Source of the DNA: Vibrio mediterranei
Lineage (GTDB): Bacteria > Pseudomonadota > Gammaproteobacteria > Enterobacterales > Vibrionaceae
DNA: 64,000 bases
Reading direction: 5' to 3'
Assembly: GCF_900088415.1 (NCBI RefSeq)
Contig: NZ_FLLQ01000012.1
Span: 1 to 64,000, forward strand
Shown here: piece after piece, positions 53,723 to 63,878 of the stretch
Layout of the letters: the number at the start of each line of letters is the position of its first letter
Position numbering within the stretch: position 1 is the first letter of the stretch
Notes under the pieces: generated by a model
Databases searched by the model: none
Told to the model about the DNA's origin: nothing
What the model saw: only the letters and a program-made list of their open reading frames with translations
Position numbers and translations under genes: made by a program

Positions 53723-54385
53723 TTAACTGGCATCGGGTTGCCTTTCTGGCTCTGCGGCAACAAAAGCTGGATGTTCACAAAGTTTCGAACAAATTGATGT
53801 AATGATTGGAAACGGGCTCATGTCTACGCCAAACCGCTCTGCGTTGTAGAGCTGAGGGACCAGACAAACATCTACTAAGCTGATGCTATCACCGACACAA
53901 TACTCTCCATGCACATCGATGAGCTTTTTCTCTAGTGCATGAAAACCAAGTTCAATCCAATATTGCATCCATTCGGTTTTACCCGCCGCACTCAAATCAA
54001 AGTCTCGACTGAGCTTTTGGATAACGCGTAGATTATTGATGGGATGTAAATCGATAGCGATGTCTTGAGCCAATGCAGTAACGAGATAACGTTCGCGGCC
54101 TGAAACGGGCGTTAACCGCGGCCGAGGAAAACGTTCGTCTAGGTAATCTATAATGGTGAGAGACTGATTCAGTACCAGTTTTTCACCGTCAAAATCATTA
54201 TCGACCAGCGTCGGTACTAACTCGTTGGCATTGAGCTCTGCATACATGGCGTGATGTTGCTCTCCGCCATCTTTAAGCAGATGAATAGGCATGGATAGGT
54301 AAGGTAACTGCTTCAGGTTTAAAGCAATCCGTACCCGATAAGAGGCAGACGAGCGCCAATACTCATACAGTACAAATTGAGTCAT
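53723..54385 (-). CDS. maiA: Maleylacetoacetate isomerase
   Basis: 220 residues, zeta-class GST fold. SSASYRVRIALNLKQL near the N-terminus carries the glutathione-site serines; NQSLTIIDYLDERFP and LVDVCLVPQLYNAERF follow. Converts maleylacetoacetate to fumarylacetoacetate in tyrosine breakdown. Last gene of hpd-hmgA-fah-maiA. Confidence 0.92.
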   Translation of the reverse strand: MTQFVLYEYWRSSASYRVRIALNLKQLPYLSMPIHLLKDGGEQHHAMYAELNANELVPTLVDNDFDGEKLVLNQSLTIIDYLDERFPRPRLTPVSGRERYLVTALAQDIAIDLHPINNLRVIQKLSRDFDLSAAGKTEWMQYWIELGFHALEKKLIDVHGEYCVGDSISLVDVCLVPQLYNAERFGVDMSPFPIITSICSKLCEHPAFVAAEPERQPDAS

Positions 54386-54387
54386 GG

Positions 54388-55404
54388 TTAATCCTTGTAT
54401 GCTTCCACCACCTGTTCAATGGAACCGAAGATGGAGTGGCCGTTTTTATCGAGCATTTCCAACTTAATCGTGTCACCAAAATGCATAAATGATGTGCTTG
54501 GTTTACCATCTCTTATGGTCTCTATCATGCGCCGCTCTGCAATGCATGAATAGCCGACGCCACCTTCTTCGATAGAGGTGCCATATTCTGTCCCTTGCTT
54601 GTTAGAGACGGTGCCAGAGCCAACGATAGTGCCCGCTGACAAAGGACGAGTCTTAGCTGCATGGGCAACCAATTGGGCAAAGTCGAATGTCATGTCGATG
54701 CCAGCATTAGGGTGACCGAAAGGTTCGCGGTTGTAGACAGAAATAAGCGGCAAATGCACTTTGTTATCTTGCCACCCGTCTGCTAATTCATCAGGCGTGA
54801 CTGCAACGGGCGAGAACGCCGAGGATGGTTTCGATTGAAAGAAACCAAACCCTTTAGCGAGTTCTTGTGGGATAAGGCCGCGAAGCGAAACATCATTGAC
54901 CAGCATCAGCAACTGAATAGCGTCAGAGGCTTGTGCGGTCGAGCAACCCATTGGTACATCGCCGGTCACAACTGCGACTTCGCCTTCAAAGTCTATGCCC
55001 CATTGTTCGCTTGCCATGACGATGGGATCCCTTGGAGCGAGAAATGCGTCCGAGCCACCTTGGTACATCAACGGATCAGTCCAAAAGCTGTCTGGTATTT
55101 CTGCTCCGCGGGCTTTACGAACCAGTTCGACATGATTGACATAGGCTGACCCATCCGCCCATTGATAGGCCCTTGGCAATGGTGATTCGCACTGGTTTTG
55201 GTCGAATGGCATAGCTTGGAGCAAGATCCCTTGATTGAGTCCTAGGTACACCTCTTCTAATAAAGGCTTAGTTTGCTCCCAGTTGTCGAGTGCGGATTGC
55301 AGTGTGTGTGCGATGTCAGGCACTGCAATACATTGTGATAAGTCACGGCTCACGACGACGAGTTGGCCGTCGCGAGAGGCATCTTTTAATGTGGCTAACT
55401 TCAT
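54388..55404 (-). CDS. Fumarylacetoacetate hydrolase
   Basis: 338 residues from ATG 55404 (MKLATLKDASRDG); a longer reading overlaps hmgA. FAH core: GIDFEGEVAVVTGDVPMG metal-binding acidic residues, SKPSSAFSP, and GSGTVSNKQGTEYG. Cleaves fumarylacetoacetate to fumarate and acetoacetate. Spaced 2 nt from both neighbours, so tightly coupled. Confidence 0.92.
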   Translation of the reverse strand: MKLATLKDASRDGQLVVVSRDLSQCIAVPDIAHTLQSALDNWEQTKPLLEEVYLGLNQGILLQAMPFDQNQCESPLPRAYQWADGSAYVNHVELVRKARGAEIPDSFWTDPLMYQGGSDAFLAPRDPIVMASEQWGIDFEGEVAVVTGDVPMGCSTAQASDAIQLLMLVNDVSLRGLIPQELAKGFGFFQSKPSSAFSPVAVTPDELADGWQDNKVHLPLISVYNREPFGHPNAGIDMTFDFAQLVAHAAKTRPLSAGTIVGSGTVSNKQGTEYGTSIEEGGVGYSCIAERRMIETIRDGKPSTSFMHFGDTIKLEMLDKNGHSIFGSIEQVVEAYKD

Positions 55405-55405
55405 A

Positions 55406-56542
55406 TTATTTTCCTGTTTTCCAGCTATAGACGTACTGGTTATTCTCAACGTTTGCCGCTTCTGGGCTATGATGCAGCGCGTTGCGGGTATCGATCATCA
55501 CTGCCACCTCATCAGTAAAGGTTTTCTTGGCTTCTCTTCCGGCTTGGAAGGCTTTCGGGTGTGGTCCGTGAGTAAAGCCTGCTGGGTGGAACGTCATCAT
55601 CCCCGCTTCAATATTGTCACGGCTAAAGAAATCGCCCGCGTGATAGAACAGCACTTCATCGTAATCATCGTTGTTGTGATAAAACGGTACTTTCAGAGCT
55701 CCGGGGTCGCTTTCAATCGGTCTAGGGACAAAAGTACAGACCACAAAGCCGTTTCCAACAAAGGTGGTGTGTGCTGAAGGAGGAAGGTGATAACGGTGCG
55801 ACATCAAAGGTCTAATATCACGCCAGTTGAGTTTTAGCACTGACAAATCACCGTGCCAGCCTATTGCATCCAGAGGGTTGAAGGGATAGGTGATGACATT
55901 CACTTTTCCACCACGTTTCAGCTTTACTTGAGTTTGATTTTCGCTGTATTGAGCTTTGAACTTGTCGTTAATGGCTGGTGGCTCAAGAACCGCAGGATCG
56001 AACACCGCGTGTTGACCGACGATACCCTTGTCAGGTAACGCATAAGCCGCCCCTGTGTTTTCGATCATCAATAAGAACATTGGACTATGCGGTTCTAGGC
56101 GCCAATTAGTGGAGCGGGGAATCACGACGTAATCTCCGTCAGAGACCTCTAGATGACCATAATCGCAATATAGGTCAGCGCTGCCTTGATGAATGAACAA
56201 CAGCTCATCCCCATCAGCATTGCGAACGAGGTGGGACATGGCTTCTTGCAGCCGCCATACTCGAATTTTACATTCGTTATTTTCCAGTACGGTGGGTATC
56301 GACCATGGCGATGTCTGCTGCGCACCCTCTATATTGTTGAGGTTAAAAGCACGCGGTTTGAGCTCGCCTTCCCATTCTGTCCAGCCAGTAGGAGCATGTT
56401 GGTGATGGAAGTGGGTTGCGGGACCAAAGAACCCCTCGCGACCCGCCTCTCGCTCGTAGATGGCTTCTTCAGGAAAATCGGCGTGCGCCTGTTTGGAGTA
56501 AGTTCCCTCTCTGTGAGGGAACGTTGGCCATTTACGCATCAT
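55406..56542 (-). CDS. hmgA: Homogentisate 1,2-dioxygenase
   Basis: 378 residues from the ATG overlapping the hpd stop (MMRKWPTFPHREGTYS). Cupin-type dioxygenase with YCDYGHLEVSDGDYVVIPRST, Fe-ligand region ...FYHNNDDYDEVLFYHAGDFF and FHPAGFTHGPHPKAF. Opens homogentisate. Loss of this enzyme gives brown pyomelanin in vibrios; the gene looks intact here. Confidence 0.93.
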   Translation of the reverse strand: MMRKWPTFPHREGTYSKQAHADFPEEAIYEREAGREGFFGPATHFHHQHAPTGWTEWEGELKPRAFNLNNIEGAQQTSPWSIPTVLENNECKIRVWRLQEAMSHLVRNADGDELLFIHQGSADLYCDYGHLEVSDGDYVVIPRSTNWRLEPHSPMFLLMIENTGAAYALPDKGIVGQHAVFDPAVLEPPAINDKFKAQYSENQTQVKLKRGGKVNVITYPFNPLDAIGWHGDLSVLKLNWRDIRPLMSHRYHLPPSAHTTFVGNGFVVCTFVPRPIESDPGALKVPFYHNNDDYDEVLFYHAGDFFSRDNIEAGMMTFHPAGFTHGPHPKAFQAGREAKKTFTDEVAVMIDTRNALHHSPEAANVENNQYVYSWKTGK

Positions 56543-57605
56543 TAAGTACCCCGCGACGAATTTGGTCTTCTTCAATGGACTCAAACAGCGCTTTAAAGTT
56601 ACCCTCGCCAAACCCTTCATTGCCTTTGCGCTGAATGATTTCAAAGAACACTGGACCAATAACGGTTTGCGTAAAGATCTGCAACAAGATGCCATCTTTC
56701 ATTGGAGCGCCATCGATGAGGATTCTCAAGTCTTGGAGTCGATCAACATCTTCGCCATGGCCTACCACACGATCGTTAACCTTCTCGTAATAGGTATTGG
56801 GTGTTGGCATAAAGTCCATCCCACGCTCGCGAAGCGTTTGTACTGTTTGGTAGATATCATCGGTTGTCAGAGCGATGTGCTGAATCCCTTCACCGTTGTA
56901 CTCACGAATGAACTCTTCAATTTGTGATTTATCGTCAGAGGACTCGTTAATTGGAATTCGGATTTTTCCGCAAGGCGCGGTCATAGCTCGGCTGACAAGA
57001 CCCGTCAGTTTGCCTTCAATGTCGAAGTAACGAATTTCTCTGAAGTTACCAATACGCTCGTAAAATCCTGACCACACATCCATGTGTCCTTGCTTAACAT
57101 TATGGGTCAGGTGGTCAAGTTCGTATAAACCCACGTCTTGTTCTGCCAATCGCTTGTCGGCATCGGGATAGAATTTGAAATCAACATCGTAAATACTGCT
57201 GCTGCCATAACGATCGACAAAATATAGTAAGCTTTCGCCGATTCCATAGATGGCGGGAATACTGAGTTCCATTGGACCAATTTCGGTCACGTATTGTTGA
57301 CCACCATTTTCCAAAGCGTGAGCCATGGCTTTACCTGCATCTTCTACACGAAAGGCCATTCCACACACAGAAGGGCCATGCACTCTAGCGAATGCCTCTG
57401 CTTGGCTGTGAGGCTGTGCATTGACGATAAAGTTAACGTCACCTTGGCGGTATAGCCAAGCTTCCTTGGAACGATGCTTAGCAATTTCTGCAAACCCCAA
57501 GGAGTCAAATAGACGTTTGAGATCGTTGATGCCGTTGTCGTCTGCTGCGGTATATTCCACAAACTCAAATCCGTCGGTGCCGAGAGGGTTAAAATTGATG
57601 CTCAT
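56532..57605 (-). CDS. hppD: 4-Hydroxyphenylpyruvate dioxygenase
   Basis: 357 residues, two VOC halves. Fe(II) ligands lie in LDHLTHNV (His), GEGIQHIALTTDD (His) and the glutamate of PVFFEIIQRKGNEGFGEGNF. Produces homogentisate from 4-hydroxyphenylpyruvate. First gene of the tyrosine degradation operon; 380 bp upstream without gene holds its promoter. Confidence 0.94.
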   Translation of the reverse strand: MSINFNPLGTDGFEFVEYTAADDNGINDLKRLFDSLGFAEIAKHRSKEAWLYRQGDVNFIVNAQPHSQAEAFARVHGPSVCGMAFRVEDAGKAMAHALENGGQQYVTEIGPMELSIPAIYGIGESLLYFVDRYGSSSIYDVDFKFYPDADKRLAEQDVGLYELDHLTHNVKQGHMDVWSGFYERIGNFREIRYFDIEGKLTGLVSRAMTAPCGKIRIPINESSDDKSQIEEFIREYNGEGIQHIALTTDDIYQTVQTLRERGMDFMPTPNTYYEKVNDRVVGHGEDVDRLQDLRILIDGAPMKDGILLQIFTQTVIGPVFFEIIQRKGNEGFGEGNFKALFESIEEDQIRRGVLNDA

Positions 57606-57942
57606 GTAGGTTTCCTTTTGATAGTCATCGGGCTCCTTTTATGATGAGGAGCTTTCTATTGGTAAAGCGTGGTTCCTCTATAAAATTTGGCTAATTAGCG
57701 AAGAAAAAGAAACTGACTCAAGGATTTAGCAAAGAAGGGCAGTGATAGTCAGTTTTGTAACATTTTTGCTACATAGTGGATTTTATGGGCATAACAAACA
57801 CTAAGCGCAAAAATAACTAATTGAAAACTAAGAGAGGATTCTGCTGCCTGTGAGAGGGTTCACAATGTGCTACAGGGTGTAAATTTTGGCTAAAAGCAGT
57901 ACAGCGAGCTTTACGAAGAGTGGTTGTTAGCATCTATATTAA
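57606..57942. other. Promoter region of the tyrosine degradation operon
   Basis: About 340 bp, no gene. I could not identify a convincing TyrR or other box by eye. Confidence 0.4.
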
Positions 57943-57970
57943 AAAAACGGAGCTAAATTGCTCCGTTTGA
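57943..57970 (-). terminator. Intrinsic terminator of the Dcu transporter gene
   Basis: ACGGAGC / GCTCCGT stem, A-run on the left (U-run on the minus strand). Confidence 0.8.
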
Positions 57971-57987
57971 AGTGTGGTGATTATCGA

Positions 57988-59409
57988 TTAAGCCAGTTTA
58001 AGTGTTTCACTGCTCAAACGATTCATATAGCTGTTTACAGCGAAGGCTAATCCAGCAACCGCAATAGCCCATAACCAGATTGGCAATACGCCGGTAGATA
58101 GTGCATAACCAATACAAGTTGCCACAAATACGCCAATGAAACCTGGGATCAAGAAGCTATGATTCAGGATGTATTTGCCGATTTTCGTTGTTCCAGAGCG
58201 GTCAAACGTGATGGCTGCCAAGTCTGACGGATAGAATGGGAAGAAGTAGTAAGCGTAACAAGCCGGTAGTACACCGATTAGTACTTCTGCAGGAATACCT
58301 AAAGCAAAACCAAGCGGTAACATGATGGTTAGAACGGCAGCTTGACTCTTAAGGAATACCGAAGAGGCATACATGGCGATAGCAAATGTCCAAGGATGAG
58401 TTTGAACGACATCTTCAACCAAGCTAATAATGTACGGTTTGTTGTGAGCAATGATGGTGTCACTCATCCAAGCAATACCAAAGATGATAATGACGGCGCT
58501 CATACCAGCAATAAACACATTGGTATTGACGATTTTTTTAGGGTCAACATTTGTGGTTAGCAAGATAATGGCACCGACCGACAGCATCAAAAATTGCAGT
58601 GCTGTGGATGTACTCACGCCATCAGGCAGTAGTCCTAAATCTTTGCCAAACATGGCAACGCAGATAACCGTTAGAATACCGAGCAAGAAGACTGTCAGTC
58701 CTCGTTTTGCTTTTTGATCTTCTTGTTGTCCAGCAGCACCTGTACTTGCTTCACTAGTATCAATTAATTGCGCTTTAAACTGTGGATCTTTACAACGTTC
58801 TAAAAACTCTGGATCATCGTTAAGATCTTTACCACGCTTAAGGCTCCACGTCGCCGCGATGAGAACGCCAGTAAGAGTCGCCGGAATAGTGACGAGCAAT
58901 ACCTGACCTAAAGTAATGTCCAAGTTGTTAGTGGCCGCTGTTGCCATAACTACAGCCGCCGCTGCAGCAATTGGGCTTGCAGTAATACCCATTTGCGACG
59001 CAATGGTAGAGATGGCCATTGGACGCTCGGGGCGAATTCCACGCTTGATGCTGACATCATAGATAACAGGAAGCAGTGGGTAAACAGAGTGACCAGTTCC
59101 GACTAGAACTGTTAGAGAGTAAGTACATAGAGGGCCGAGAAAAACCACCTTTGAAGGGTGCTTTCTCAACAAGATTTCAGCGTACTTTACTAGCAGTTTG
59201 AGGCCGCCTGTGGCTTCCAATGTAGCGGAAGCAGCAACGACAGCAAGGATGATAAGCATAACACCGATGGGAGGTTGTCCCGGTGCGATACCAAAGAAGA
59301 AGCTTAAAATGGAGACGCCCAGTCCGCCTAGCAAACCAAAAGCGATACCACCGTACCGAATACCTACAAATATTACTGCCAAAAGTAGCAGCATATGAAC
59401 ATAAAACAT
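57988..59409 (-). CDS. Anaerobic C4-dicarboxylate transporter, DcuA/DcuB family
   Basis: 473 residues with about 12 helices. GGLKLLVKYAEILLRKHP, LVGTGHSVYPLLPVIYDVSIKRGIRPERPMAIS in pieces and SQMGITASPIAAA are Dcu family marks. Exchanges fumarate or aspartate for succinate. Slightly longer than E. coli DcuB (446), with a polar loop near 215-235. Which member it is cannot be settled by eye. Confidence 0.88.
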   Translation of the reverse strand: MFYVHMLLLLAVIFVGIRYGGIAFGLLGGLGVSILSFFFGIAPGQPPIGVMLIILAVVAASATLEATGGLKLLVKYAEILLRKHPSKVVFLGPLCTYSLTVLVGTGHSVYPLLPVIYDVSIKRGIRPERPMAISTIASQMGITASPIAAAAAVVMATAATNNLDITLGQVLLVTIPATLTGVLIAATWSLKRGKDLNDDPEFLERCKDPQFKAQLIDTSEASTGAAGQQEDQKAKRGLTVFLLGILTVICVAMFGKDLGLLPDGVSTSTALQFLMLSVGAIILLTTNVDPKKIVNTNVFIAGMSAVIIIFGIAWMSDTIIAHNKPYIISLVEDVVQTHPWTFAIAMYASSVFLKSQAAVLTIMLPLGFALGIPAEVLIGVLPACYAYYFFPFYPSDLAAITFDRSGTTKIGKYILNHSFLIPGFIGVFVATCIGYALSTGVLPIWLWAIAVAGLAFAVNSYMNRLSSETLKLA

Positions 59410-59576
59410 AACAACTCCTTTTTTATAACGACAGAGTTATAATGCGCATCAATGGCAAACCAAATACTGATCTGGGTAGGAAAAAGTTTGCATAATCTGA
59501 TGAGAGTGTAAATTTCAAAAGTGGGTCACATTGTTGCAGGTTTGTTCTCATATGTTATTGAAATAAAAGTGTAAAT

Positions 59577-59607
59577 AAAAAACGGAGCTCGAATGAGCTC
59601 CGTTTTT
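59577..59607 (-). terminator. Intrinsic terminator of the ABC exporter gene
   Basis: AACGGAGCTC / GAGCTCCGTT stem with flanking A- and T-runs. Confidence 0.85.
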
Positions 59608-59621
59608 CACAGGGGTGAGGG

Positions 59622-61478
59622 TTAGGCAACGATATCTTGTTCGTTGTCCTCATCCGCACCTATAAAACCACCAGTTTGGTGAGCCCATAGCTGCGCGTAA
59701 ATACCACCGTGGTTAATAAGCTCTTGGTGAGAACCTTCCTCAATGACTTCACCTTTATCCAGAACAATCAAGCGATCCATTGCGGCAATAGTAGAGAGTC
59801 GGTGCGCAATCGCGATAACCGTTTTCCCTTCCATTAACTCGTTGAGACTTTCCTGAATGGCTGCTTCTACTTCGGAATCAAGTGCTGAGGTGGCTTCGTC
59901 CAAAATAAGAATCGGTGCGTTTTTCAACAGTACACGCGAGATAGCGATACGCTGCCTTTGACCGCCAGACAATTTTACACCACGTTCACCTACTTGAGCA
60001 TCGTAGCCTGCGTTACCAAATGGGTCGGTTAGGGTATCGATGAACTCATGTGCATGAGCTTGGCGAGTTGCAGCCAAAAGTTCTTCTTCGCTTGCATCAG
60101 GCTTACCATATAAGATGTTGTCACGAATCGAGCGGTGAAGCAGCGATGTATCTTGCGTCACCATTCCGATCTTGCTGCGCAGTGAATCTTGGGTAACTTT
60201 ATCAATGGGTTGTCCATCAATACGAATACTGCCACCTTCAACATCGTGAAAACGCAGTAGCAAGTTCACTAAGGTGGATTTACCTGCGCCGGAGCGACCG
60301 ACTAAGCCGACTTTCTCACCTGGTTTAATATTGAGGTTTAAATTGCTGATGACACCTTTGTTCTCACCATAGTGGAAGCTGACGTCATCGAACTCAATAC
60401 CGCCTTGATCGACCTTAATTGGTTTAGCATTTGGTTCGTCTTGGATAGCGATAGGTTTTGATAGGGTTTTAATACCATCAACAACCGTACCCATGTTTTC
60501 AAACAGTGCACCCACTTCCCACATGATCCACATCGACATCCCGTTAATACGTAGTGCTAAACTGATTGCGATAGCAATTGAGCCGACGGTAATCGCACTG
60601 CCCATCCACAGGTAGATAGAAATTGCTGCGATTGAGAACAGTAGAATGTAGTTGGCCAGTTGAACGGCAACGTCAAAGCCAGTAACCAAACGCATTTGAC
60701 GATGAACGGTATCTAAAAAGCCTTCCATGCCTTCTTCCGCGTACTCAGTTTCACGACGGCTGTGCGAAAACAGTTTAACGGTAGAGATATTGGTGTAACT
60801 ATCAACGATACGACCTGTCATTAAAGAGCGTGCATCGGCTTGCTCAGACGCCACTTTTTTGAGCTTTGGTACAAAGTATATTTGGATACCAATATATGCA
60901 AAAAGCCAAAAAAGCATAGGTAACATTAGACGTAAATCAGCTTGTGCCAAAATTACCAACATGGAAGTAAAGTAAACGGAAACATAGATAAACACGTCCG
61001 CCGTCTTCATGACTGTTTCACGTACAGCAAGAGCCGTTTGCATCACCTTAGTAGCGACACGTCCAGCAAAGTCATCTTGATAAAACGATAAGCTTTGCTT
61101 GAGTAAGTAACGGTGCGCTTGCCATCGGATAGACATTGGGTAGTTGCCGAGCAAGGTTTGGTGCGTAATTAATGAATACACCAAGATTAACGCAGGCATT
61201 ACAAACAATATCACCAGACCCACCCACATAAGTGTTGCGCCGTTTTCATCCATAAAGGTTTCAGGATTACTCGAAGTCAGCCAGTCAACAAGCTCACCCA
61301 TAAATCCAAAAAGGGCAACCTCGATAATAGCCACTGTCGTGCTGAGCAGCGCCATAAGCAGTAATGGTTTTTCAAAGCCACGTGTGTAGTGTCGACAAAA
61401 GGCAAAAATGCCCTCAGGCGGCTGATCGGGTTCTTGCTTTGGAAAAGCTTCTGTGAAATTTTCAAAGCGCTTAAACAT
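59622..61478 (-). CDS. ABC exporter, fused membrane and ATPase domains
   Basis: 618 residues: six-helix type I exporter domain (about 35-340), then ATPase with Walker A GRSGAGKST, signature LSGGQRQRIAISR, Walker B ILILDEATSALD and H-loop AHRLST. MsbA/MdlB-like homodimer. Substrate unknown. Stand-alone gene. Confidence 0.9.
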   Translation of the reverse strand: MFKRFENFTEAFPKQEPDQPPEGIFAFCRHYTRGFEKPLLLMALLSTTVAIIEVALFGFMGELVDWLTSSNPETFMDENGATLMWVGLVILFVMPALILVYSLITHQTLLGNYPMSIRWQAHRYLLKQSLSFYQDDFAGRVATKVMQTALAVRETVMKTADVFIYVSVYFTSMLVILAQADLRLMLPMLFWLFAYIGIQIYFVPKLKKVASEQADARSLMTGRIVDSYTNISTVKLFSHSRRETEYAEEGMEGFLDTVHRQMRLVTGFDVAVQLANYILLFSIAAISIYLWMGSAITVGSIAIAISLALRINGMSMWIMWEVGALFENMGTVVDGIKTLSKPIAIQDEPNAKPIKVDQGGIEFDDVSFHYGENKGVISNLNLNIKPGEKVGLVGRSGAGKSTLVNLLLRFHDVEGGSIRIDGQPIDKVTQDSLRSKIGMVTQDTSLLHRSIRDNILYGKPDASEEELLAATRQAHAHEFIDTLTDPFGNAGYDAQVGERGVKLSGGQRQRIAISRVLLKNAPILILDEATSALDSEVEAAIQESLNELMEGKTVIAIAHRLSTIAAMDRLIVLDKGEVIEEGSHQELINHGGIYAQLWAHQTGGFIGADEDNEQDIVA

Positions 61479-61937
61479 GATTCACCTAAATCGTTAGAAA
61501 GCCCGTGTTTCAACGTTCATTCAGGGCTTTCGAGAAGAGACAGAAAATCCTCCAATCCGAGGATAAGAGTAATAGTAAGAGCGAATTTATAATGTAATTT
61601 TACATGGCGAAAGATCCATTTCGCGGGTTAGAACAAGAGAAAGAAGTCTGAAAATTCAGATATGAAACAGTGTATAACCTTTAACCAAACTGCTCAACAA
61701 TTGTAGCAACTTAACAGCAGAATATTGGCTGTGACTCTCATCTTACCGTTAACTTACTCCGTTGATGAAAGTAGGTTTACGGCAAAGGTTGCAGTGATTA
61801 TTACTGTATTTTTAAAGATAAACAGTAATTAACAGTACTGAAAAAACGAAAAAGTCATGTATTCAGTAAATTAATATTTAACACATTATTTACAATTTAA
61901 AGATTGTTGCACGCAAAAGTAGTTAAGTGGACCCTCT
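61479..61937. other. Intergenic region between ABC exporter and ctlX
   Basis: About 460 bp, no gene. An inverted repeat ATTACTGT / ACAGTAAT (61800-61829) lies about 110 bp before ctlX and could be an operator. Confidence 0.45.
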
Positions 61938-62933
61938 ATGAATCATGGAATGACAGTTAGTATCGAAACAACTGAGCCGACGCATCTTGGTCAATCAATT
62001 CAAAATGCCAATTGTGTGGTGATGGTACCGCCGAAGGAGTTTGGTTTTAATGCACAGACAGCTGCCGATAATGAATTTCAACACCAAGTTTCTCTTGATG
62101 CCGATTCTGTGAAGCAAAATGCAATGTCTGAGTTTAAAGCGATGGTCTCTGGCTTGCGCCGCGCTGGCGTTCAAGTGGTTGAGTTTGACTATCCTATGGA
62201 TGCCAGTGAAACACCTGATGCAGTCTTTCCGAACAACTGGTTTAGCACCACCCATGAAGGTGCCTTCTATACTTTCCCTATGGCTTGTAAGAATCGGCAA
62301 CAAGAAGTGAGGCCACAGGCGCTGATTGATAGTCTTGGAGCTGCGGGAAGAAAAGTAGTCGCAGTGGACTCGTTGACCAATTACATCGAGCAAGGTGCTT
62401 TTTTGGAGAGCACGGGTGTGATGGTAAAAGATCATGTTAACAAAACGATTTATGCGGCACTCTCTCAACGATGCGAGCGAGAAGCACTCGAAGACTACGC
62501 TAAGCGCATTGGTTATCATCGCGTCGTATCATTTCAAACGGCTCTGCCATCTGGGCAACCGATCTACCACACCAATGTGATGATGGCGGTTGGTGAGCAC
62601 TTTGCGGTGATTTGCTCAGAAGTGATCCCTGAATACGAACGTCGATTTGTAGTGAAGTCTTTGGCAAACACAAAGCAGGTGATTGATATTACACTTGAGC
62701 AAGTTAATCAGTTTTGCGGCAATATTTTGCAACTTGAAACGGTTAATGGTGACAAGGTGATCGCGATGTCTAAATCCGCATTCGATGCGTTCAGTCCCGC
62801 ACAAAAACAGCAATTGTCTACCCACGGAAAACTGCTTCCTTTTGATGTTTCTACCATTGAGAACATTGGTGGAGGTAGCGTGAGATGTATGTTGGGAGAA
62901 GTGTTTCTACCTACACGAGTGAAGTCTCTGTGA
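61938..62933 (+). CDS. ctlX: Citrulline utilisation hydrolase CtlX-like (amidinotransferase fold)
   Basis: 331 residues. Pentein fold marks: MVPPKEFGFN, DAVFPNNWFSTT, FLESTGVMV, YHTNVMMAVGEHFAVI with catalytic His, and Cys at the end in GGSVRCMLGEVF. Related to arginine deiminase and dimethylarginine hydrolases; CtlX is named for citrulline use. No other citrulline genes are beside it. Confidence 0.82.
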   Translation: MNHGMTVSIETTEPTHLGQSIQNANCVVMVPPKEFGFNAQTAADNEFQHQVSLDADSVKQNAMSEFKAMVSGLRRAGVQVVEFDYPMDASETPDAVFPNNWFSTTHEGAFYTFPMACKNRQQEVRPQALIDSLGAAGRKVVAVDSLTNYIEQGAFLESTGVMVKDHVNKTIYAALSQRCEREALEDYAKRIGYHRVVSFQTALPSGQPIYHTNVMMAVGEHFAVICSEVIPEYERRFVVKSLANTKQVIDITLEQVNQFCGNILQLETVNGDKVIAMSKSAFDAFSPAQKQQLSTHGKLLPFDVSTIENIGGGSVRCMLGEVFLPTRVKSL

Positions 62934-62959
62934 GCAATTTTCTTGCTATTTATTATCAT

Positions 62960-62992
62960 AACAGCCGCGCCCTTAAAAGGGCTGCGGCTGTT
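62960..62992. terminator. Bidirectional intrinsic terminator
   Basis: AACAGCCGC(GC)CCTT / AAGGG(CT)GCGGCTGTT hairpin between ctlX and the VF530-type gene. Confidence 0.8.
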
Positions 62993-63020
62993 GTTTATTC
63001 ATAGTTTATGAATGTGCTTA

Positions 63021-63431
63021 TCAGCGAGAATGACGTCCACGAGATGAGCGGTTTTTGAAAGCAGAGGCAGCTTTCGCTTGAGACTTCAAAATTGAATCAA
63101 CGGTCAGTGCCATTGGTTCTTTAGGTTCTAATCCATGAGGAAAAGTGCGCGCACGTGGAGGTAAATCGTACTCTTCAGCAGAGGCACGAGGCATACGCTT
63201 AAAACGATACAGATAGAAGTTCTCTAACTTTTCTCGTGCCCACTCGGTCTTCTTGAGATATTTCACACTGCTAGCAATCGACGGGTTAGTATGAAAGCAG
63301 TTAAAGCGCATCGCTGTATCAAGAATATCCCACCCATAAAAGTCCACTAGCTCTTGCAACATTGTTTCTAATTTAAGGCCATGTAATGGGTTATTTTGTT
63401 GGAGTTCGATTCTTTCTTCATCTGTCATCAT
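63021..63431 (-). CDS. VF530-type DNA-binding protein (DUF2132)
   Basis: 136 residues. NNPLHGLKLETMLQELVDFYGWDILDTAMRFNCFHTNPSI followed by SVKYLKKTEWAREKLENFYLYRFK matches the small VF530/DUF2132 helical domain (written here in pieces). The last 60 residues are basic and disordered. Nucleic-acid binding role by family structure. Confidence 0.85.
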   Translation of the reverse strand: MMTDEERIELQQNNPLHGLKLETMLQELVDFYGWDILDTAMRFNCFHTNPSIASSVKYLKKTEWAREKLENFYLYRFKRMPRASAEEYDLPPRARTFPHGLEPKEPMALTVDSILKSQAKAASAFKNRSSRGRHSR

Positions 63432-63878
63432 GAAAAGTCCTTACATCAGTCGGTGATTAGTAAGACGATGCTTATGAGCATACATTACTCAAGGGAAATA
63501 AAGCGCGAAGTCTAACAAAGTAGCTTGAATTGACCTAAATAAAATATCTCTTTAATTTCCGGTTAAATCTGCAACATTTTTATAAAGTATCCGCTTTCTT
63601 TATAGAACGGCGATTTAGATTTTTAATTCGATCAAGCTTTGTTTAAGGTTCGTATCCTGCTACTACTCTATTCTGAATTACATATCACTCTGTCTATAAA
63701 ACCAAAATAGAATCAATTGCTATAAATATTATTATTTGTAACTTATGATTTCTAATATTCCGGCTATTTTGGGTTATTAAACTGCATTTTTCTAAATATG
63801 ACCTCGATCGAAATATCATATCTAACATCTGATATATTAGTTTGCGAAATGTTAATGAGTTTAATATAGAGTGAATGT
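63432..63878. other. Intergenic region before the epimerase-like gene
   Basis: About 450 bp, AT-rich, no gene or clear operator seen. Confidence 0.4.

Noticed and set aside
53723..57605. Possible broken hmgA giving pyomelanin
   Set aside because: All four tyrosine degradation genes are full length with active-site motifs intact.
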